Assembly: GCA_910584145.1 (NCBI GenBank)
Contig: CAJTXX010000025.1
Location: forward strand, 1 to 26,611
Origin: an uncultured Eggerthellaceae bacterium
GTDB lineage: Bacteria > Actinomycetota > Coriobacteriia > Coriobacteriales > Eggerthellaceae
Reading direction: 5' to 3'
DNA: 26,611 nt
The notes under the pieces are model-generated. The model worked only from the letters and a program-made list of their open reading frames with translations, was not told where the DNA came from and searched no databases. The position numbers and the translations under genes were made by a program. Below are positions 23,276 through 26,611 of this stretch, piece after piece (the stretch's first letter is position 1; each line of letters starts with the position of its first letter).

Positions 23276-24160
23276 ATGGCCACCAGCACAGAAGCCATCC
23301 AGAAGCGCAAGGCGCCGCTGCCCGCGAGAGCGTCCAAGCGCATGACCGTCGGCTCGCTCGAAGCGGCGCTCTTGCGGGAATTCCCCGCTGAGGACGCCGA
23401 GAGCTGGGATACCACCGGCCTATACGTCGGCGAGAGCGCGGTGCCGCTGTCGAAGGTGGCTGTGGCGCTCGACCCTACGGTGGAGGCCATCGCGCAGGCA
23501 TCGGCCTGCGGCGCGCAGGCGCTCGTGACGCACCATCCCGCTTACCTCGAGCCGCCGGCGGCATTCGCGCCTGAGGCGATGGGGGCGCTCTCGCCGGGGG
23601 CTGCCGTGTTCGCGGCCATCCGCAACGGGGTGGCGCTCATGTGCTTCCATACCGCGCTCGATGTCAGCGAGAAGGCGCAGAAGGTGCTGCCGGCCATGCT
23701 CAGCCTCGACTACAAGGGCAAGGTCGTATCGCCTGTGGAGGGCAGCAAGCGCAAGGGCTACGGCCAGCTGTGCCGCGTGCCGAAGCAAGATGGGCGCCTC
23801 ACGCTCGGCCAGCTGGGGGCCCGTTGCACGTCGGTGTTCGGGCGCGCGCCGCGCGTCTGGGGCGATATGGGCGCCGACATCGGCACGGTGGTGACAGCGA
23901 CGGGCAGCGCAGGCTCCGTCGGGGCCGACTGCCTGGCCGCGGGCGCGCAGTGCCTCATCTGCGGCGAGGTGAAGTACCACGATGCGCTCGCGCTCTCGCA
24001 GGCCGGGCTCGCCATCATCGAGCTCGGCCACGACCTGAGCGAGCTGCCGCTCGCCGCGGTGCTGGCCGATTCCGTCGTCCATGCGGGCGTCCCGCGCGAG
24101 GCGATCGTCATCATCGACCAGTCGCAGAATTGGTCGTACCCGGAGGCCATCCGCCTTTGA
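23276..24160 (+). CDS. Nif3-like dinuclear metal centre protein
   Basis: A 294-residue member of the Nif3/YbgI (DUF34) family, which forms hexamers with a two-metal site. Motifs are ESWDTTGLYVG, the metal-binding HH86-87 in LVTHHPAYLEPP, CFHTALDVS, LICGEVKYHDAL and ELGHDLSELP. The biochemical function is unsettled; related proteins have been proposed as GTP cyclohydrolase 1 type 2 homologues. About 25 residues of basic extension precede the domain. Pairing with the next zinc-ribbon gene repeats the order seen in mycobacteria (Rv2230c-Rv2229c). Confidence 0.9.
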   Translation: MATSTEAIQKRKAPLPARASKRMTVGSLEAALLREFPAEDAESWDTTGLYVGESAVPLSKVAVALDPTVEAIAQASACGAQALVTHHPAYLEPPAAFAPEAMGALSPGAAVFAAIRNGVALMCFHTALDVSEKAQKVLPAMLSLDYKGKVVSPVEGSKRKGYGQLCRVPKQDGRLTLGQLGARCTSVFGRAPRVWGDMGADIGTVVTATGSAGSVGADCLAAGAQCLICGEVKYHDALALSQAGLAIIELGHDLSELPLAAVLADSVVHAGVPREAIVIIDQSQNWSYPEAIRL

Positions 24161-24194
24161 GGGCTGCCAGGGCCGCATCGCGCGCGCATTGGCG

Positions 24195-24200
24195 TATAGT
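24195..24200 (+). promoter_or_regulatory. -10 box (TATAGT) for the zinc-ribbon gene
   Basis: TATAGT lies 34 bases before the ATG at 24234, with a predicted leader of about 27 bases carrying GAGGAGG. It sits in the 73-base gap after the Nif3-family gene. Confidence 0.5.
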
Positions 24201-24233
24201 GGAGCTATCGACAGCCTTGAGGAGGATGCGCAT

Positions 24234-24959
24234 ATGGAAGCTAGACTCGACGAGCTCGACAGCCTGTTCGGCGCCCAGAAGATAGACCTCGGGATCCGCA
24301 ACCTCGAAAAGCAGCTCGAAGAGCTGCCGCAGCCCAAGGCCATCGCCGAGGTGCGGGCCAAGCGCGCTGCGCTCCAGAAGAAGGCCGTGCAGATAGCGGC
24401 CTTGAAGAAGGACGCATCGAAGCGCCTTGCGCGCACGCACGACGAGGATGCCTCGCTCGCCAAGAAGGAGAGCGGCGTCCAGGCGGCCATCGAGGCGGCC
24501 GGCGGCGACTACCGCAACGTGGAGGCGCGCACCAAGGAGCTGGCGGGCATCGCGAAGCGCCGCAGCGCCCTAGCTGAGAACCTCGAGCAGATAGAGGCCG
24601 AGCTGGCGAAGATCGCCGGGCTGGGCGCGCAGGTGGCCGCAGCGCTGCAAGAGCTCGACAGCGCCGAGGCGCAGGCGATAGCCGACTACCGCCGCGAAGG
24701 GGGCGCTCTCAAGCAGCAGATGGCCGTGCTCGAGCAGCAGCGCGATGCTATCCTAGCCGGCGTCGATGCGCAGCTGGTGGAGGCCTACCGCAAGATCGCC
24801 GACCGCTTGGGCAGCGTCGCGGTGGGGGAGCTCGACGGCGACCGGTGCAGCGTGTGCCGCTCGGTCATAGACGGCGGCCGTCTGATAGACCTGCGCAACC
24901 AAGCCCCGCTCGGCACCTGCCCTTCCTGCACCCGCATGCTCATCATCCGTCCCGAATAG
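24234..24959 (+). CDS. Coiled-coil protein with C-terminal C4 zinc ribbon
   Basis: A 241-residue protein whose first 190 or so residues are a long charged coiled coil rich in Glu, Lys, Ala and Leu. The end is a zinc ribbon with C205 and C208 (CSVC) and C229 and C232 (CPSC). It matches the actinobacterial Rv2229c-type family (zf-RING_7), similar to coiled-coil proteins with a proposed role in protein trafficking or nucleic-acid contacts; the function is unknown. GAGGAGG eight bases upstream supports ATG 24234. The gene converges with rpmB. Confidence 0.88.
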   Translation: MEARLDELDSLFGAQKIDLGIRNLEKQLEELPQPKAIAEVRAKRAALQKKAVQIAALKKDASKRLARTHDEDASLAKKESGVQAAIEAAGGDYRNVEARTKELAGIAKRRSALAENLEQIEAELAKIAGLGAQVAAALQELDSAEAQAIADYRREGGALKQQMAVLEQQRDAILAGVDAQLVEAYRKIADRLGSVAVGELDGDRCSVCRSVIDGGRLIDLRNQAPLGTCPSCTRMLIIRPE

Positions 24960-24974
24960 CGCACGGCCTGCGCG

Positions 24975-25007
24975 GCCGCATCGCGCGTGCCGTGCGCGCG
25001 ATGCGGC
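24975..25007. repeat. 13-bp perfect inverted repeat after the zinc-ribbon gene
   Basis: GCCGCATCGCGCG (24975-24987) and CGCGCGATGCGGC (24995-25007) are exact reverse complements with a seven-base loop, 15 bases after the zinc-ribbon stop. It is very stable but has no T-run on the + strand. Confidence 0.65.
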
Positions 25008-25031
25008 GCGATGCCCGCAAGAGAGCATCCG

Positions 25032-25045
25032 CCGATGCGCATCGG
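25032..25045. repeat. 14-bp perfect palindrome
   Basis: CCGATGCGCATCGG reads the same on both strands. It lies between the 13-bp inverted repeat and the bidirectional terminator and could bind a dimeric protein. Its core GATGCGCAT also appears in the hairpin at 3926-3962. Confidence 0.45.
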
Positions 25046-25053
25046 GGCAGCAA

Positions 25054-25075
25054 AAAAGGGCCTTGCGGCCCTTTT
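25054..25075. terminator. Bidirectional terminator between the zinc-ribbon gene and rpmB
   Basis: AAAAGGGCC (25054-25062) pairs with GGCCCTTTT (25067-25075) around TTGC. A T-run follows the stem on both strands, so it can serve both convergent genes; it is closest to the rpmB stop, 22 bases away. Confidence 0.85.
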
Positions 25076-25097
25076 CATCTCGCGTATGCTGCGGCGC

Positions 25098-25289
25098 TTA
25101 TGCGCGCTCGACCTTACCGGCCTTCATGCAGCTCGTGCAGACGCGCGCCTTGCGCACCTTGCCCTTCGTGTCGCGGATGGTGATCTTCTGCACGTTCGGG
25201 CGGAACACGCGGTTGCTCACCCTGTGCGAGTGGCTGATGCTGCGACCTGCAACCGGATGCTTACCGCAAATCTCGCAAACCTGTGACAT
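25098..25289 (-). CDS. rpmB: 50S ribosomal protein L28, zinc-binding type
   Basis: A 63-residue ribosomal protein with the L28 sequence HSHRVSNRVFRPNVQ. It retains two CxxC pairs, C5/C8 and C51/C54, which define the zinc-binding (C+) form. Bacteria often keep a second, cysteine-free copy for zinc limitation, but none lies in the window. On the minus strand AGGAG lies a few bases before the ATG at 25289. It faces asp23 divergently, as in many Gram-positive bacteria. Confidence 0.95.
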   Translation of the reverse strand: MSQVCEICGKHPVAGRSISHSHRVSNRVFRPNVQKITIRDTKGKVRKARVCTSCMKAGKVERA

Positions 25290-25343
25290 CTTTCTTCTCC
25301 TATAAGCGCATGGCTATTGAGCCGTCTCGTCGATAGCCGTATA

Positions 25344-25349
25344 ACTATA
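25344..25349 (-). promoter_or_regulatory. Extended -10 promoter of rpmB
   Basis: On the minus strand TATAGT is preceded by TGC (extended -10), giving a leader of about 48 bases before the rpmB ATG. The opposite-facing asp23 box is only 38 bases away. Confidence 0.6.
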
Positions 25350-25386
25350 GCACAGCAAAACGCGCAACGGCACGAGATTTATCCGC

Positions 25387-25392
25387 TATACT
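25387..25392 (+). promoter_or_regulatory. -10 box (TATACT) for asp23-fakA
   Basis: TATACT on the + strand predicts a leader of about 52 bases to the ATG at 25451, which is preceded by AAAGGAT. The divergent promoters of rpmB and asp23 share this short region. Confidence 0.55.
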
Positions 25393-25450
25393 AATCGAAA
25401 AGCGACGCGCGGCGCTCTCGCTGCCGCGCGATGCCGTCGAAAGGATACGC

Positions 25451-25795
25451 ATGTCTGACATCCAAGGGAATCTGCACGTGGCCAACGACGTGCTCGCCGA
25501 CATAGTGGGCAACGCTGCGATGGAATGCTACGGCGTAGTGGGCATGACGGCTCCGAACGCCGTGGATGGCATCGCCAAGATTCTCCCCAAATCGCGCCTG
25601 CGCCGCGGCGTGGTGGTCACCCCGGGAGACGCCGGCGTGAAGGTGGACCTGTACGTGGTCATCGAATATGGCACCACCATCCAGACCGTCTCGCAGAACC
25701 TGCGCGACCAGGTGCGCTTCGCGTTGAAGGAATACGCGCGCGTGCCCATAGAAGATGTGGAAGTGCATGTGCAGGACGTGAAGGTCCGCAGCTAG
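25451..25795 (+). CDS. Asp23/Gls24 family envelope stress protein
   Basis: A 114-residue protein of the Asp23 (DUF322) family, with GNLHVANDVLADIVGNAAME at the start and YVVIEYGTTIQTVSQNLRDQV in the core. In staphylococci Asp23 lies at the membrane and is linked to envelope stress; in many Gram-positive genomes a short paralogue sits right before fakA, as here, with a 39-base gap. Its exact role in that position is not established. Confidence 0.88.
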   Translation: MSDIQGNLHVANDVLADIVGNAAMECYGVVGMTAPNAVDGIAKILPKSRLRRGVVVTPGDAGVKVDLYVVIEYGTTIQTVSQNLRDQVRFALKEYARVPIEDVEVHVQDVKVRS

Positions 25796-25834
25796 CCACG
25801 GCCGCCATCCATCCAAGAGGAGCAGCGAAGAGAG

Positions 25835-26611
25835 ATGTCCACCACTTATTCACCGCAGCAGATGCTCGCCGCCATCGCGTTCGCTAGCCGGGTGCTGGAA
25901 GAGCGCAAGGAGGAAGTGAATCGGCTGAACGTATTCCCCGTGCCCGACGGCGATACGGGCACCAACATGTCGCTCACCATCAAGAGCGTGGTCGACAACA
26001 TACAGAGCCTGCCTGCGGATGCGCCGAACGCCGATGTGCTGAAGGCGATCATCACCGGCGCGCTGATGGGCGCGCGCGGCAACTCCGGCGTCATCACCTC
26101 GCAGATCCTGCGCGGTTTCTGCGAGGGCACCGTGGGGCACACCACCCTCGATGCCGAGGTGCTGAACAAGGCCTTCGCCAAGGCTGAGGAGGTAGCGTTC
26201 CAGGCGGTGCGCAAGCCCGTCGAGGGCACCATCCTCACTGTGCTGCGCGACAGCGCCGCGGCCGCCGCACAGGCGCACGCCGACCACCTGACGGTGGAGG
26301 ACGCGCTGGAGGCCATCGTGGCCGAGGCGTATGCGTCGGTGCAGCGCACGCCCGATTTCCTGCCGGTGCTGAAGGAGAACGGCGTGGTGGATGCCGGCGG
26401 CTTCGGCCTGGCCATCCTGTTCGACGCCTTCTCCGCGGCGCTGCTGGGCCGCGACGGGCAGCTGGCCGACGAGATGCTCATGGTGCGCGCCGGCGTGGCC
26501 CCCAAGGTGGAGATCGAGCAGATCAACGACTGGGAGGGCTCGGCCTACCGCTACTGCAACGAGTTTCTGGTCGACTCGGATACGCTGGACAAGGAGGAGG
26601 CCCTGCAGTTC
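25835..26611 (+). CDS. fakA: DAK phosphatase/fatty acid kinase FakA-like (partial, runs off the window)
   Basis: The first 259 residues of a DhaL-domain protein that continues beyond the right edge. The kinase domain shows NVFPVPDGDTGTNMSLT, whose aspartates bind the magnesium-nucleotide, GARGNSGVITSQILRG, and NGVVDAGGFGL. FakA phosphorylates fatty acids held by a FakB carrier so they can enter phospholipid synthesis through PlsX and PlsY; PlsY is encoded earlier in this window. The ATG at 25835 follows GAAGAGAG. Function is inferred from the Asp23-adjacent context; the middle and C-terminal domains are not visible. Confidence 0.9.
   Translation, partial: MSTTYSPQQMLAAIAFASRVLEERKEEVNRLNVFPVPDGDTGTNMSLTIKSVVDNIQSLPADAPNADVLKAIITGALMGARGNSGVITSQILRGFCEGTVGHTTLDAEVLNKAFAKAEEVAFQAVRKPVEGTILTVLRDSAAAAAQAHADHLTVEDALEAIVAEAYASVQRTPDFLPVLKENGVVDAGGFGLAILFDAFSAALLGRDGQLADEMLMVRAGVAPKVEIEQINDWEGSAYRYCNEFLVDSDTLDKEEALQF

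Overview
This is a GC-rich bacterial chromosome segment. The product set, an operon order centred on segregation/condensation proteins, shikimate, isoprenoid and phospholipid genes, the TANNNT-type promoters, and the frequent ATA isoleucine codons inside otherwise G/C-ending genes suggest an actinobacterium of the class Coriobacteriia, probably Eggerthellaceae-like. That assignment is inference; no rRNA marker is present. Coding density is high and nearly all genes lie on the + strand.

Layout. (1) 1-2240: an upstream terminator, then an ABC-F ATPase gene with a probably leaderless start, closed by its own terminator. (2) 2241-8560: an accessory-looking block. It opens with a 34-bp imperfect inverted repeat (REP/MITE-like), a 10-bp dyad, and nine same-strand copies of a CGNCCGAATA-type decamer spaced 10-11 or 20-21 bp apart, so they are in phase with the DNA helix. 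The array lies directly before a gene for a GHKL-like (HATPase_c_4/COG2865-type) protein with a C-terminal winged helix. Next come a 1270-residue secreted, membrane-anchored surface protein with MBG modules and a small two-helix membrane protein of unknown function. (3) 8561-19660: housekeeping operons. They are site-2 protease-scpA-scpB-rluB; tyrA-aroA-cmk-plsC-ispH; and der-plsY-gpsA. Most joints are 1-11-nt overlaps or gaps of a few bases. (4) 19661-20450: a structured non-coding stretch and a minus-strand O6-alkylguanine-DNA alkyltransferase homologue in which the catalytic cysteine is alanine, so it is an alkyltransferase-like protein rather than a repair methyltransferase. (5) 20451-24960: rpe-cysteine desulfurase-PHP phosphatase, then a Nif3-family gene and a coiled-coil zinc-ribbon gene, each with its own -10 box. 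(6) 24961-26611: a hairpin-rich convergent intergenic region, minus-strand rpmB (zinc-type L28), and divergent asp23-fakA, the last running off the window.

How the genes work together. ScpA/ScpB serve chromosome condensation. TyrA and AroA make aromatic amino-acid precursors. IspH finishes the MEP isoprenoid pathway. GpsA, PlsY and PlsC supply glycerol-3-phosphate and the two acylations that give phosphatidic acid, and FakA at the right edge could feed fatty acids into the same route. Der and RluB act on ribosome maturation. The 2241-8560 block is the least ordinary part: a probably self-regulating switch-type regulator next to a cell-surface protein.

Promoters were read by eye. The -10 boxes are mostly TAGAAT, TACAAT, TATAGT or TATACT, several preceded by GC or by an extended TGN, and none has a convincing -35. 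No tRNA, rRNA, CRISPR array, transposase or phage gene was found.
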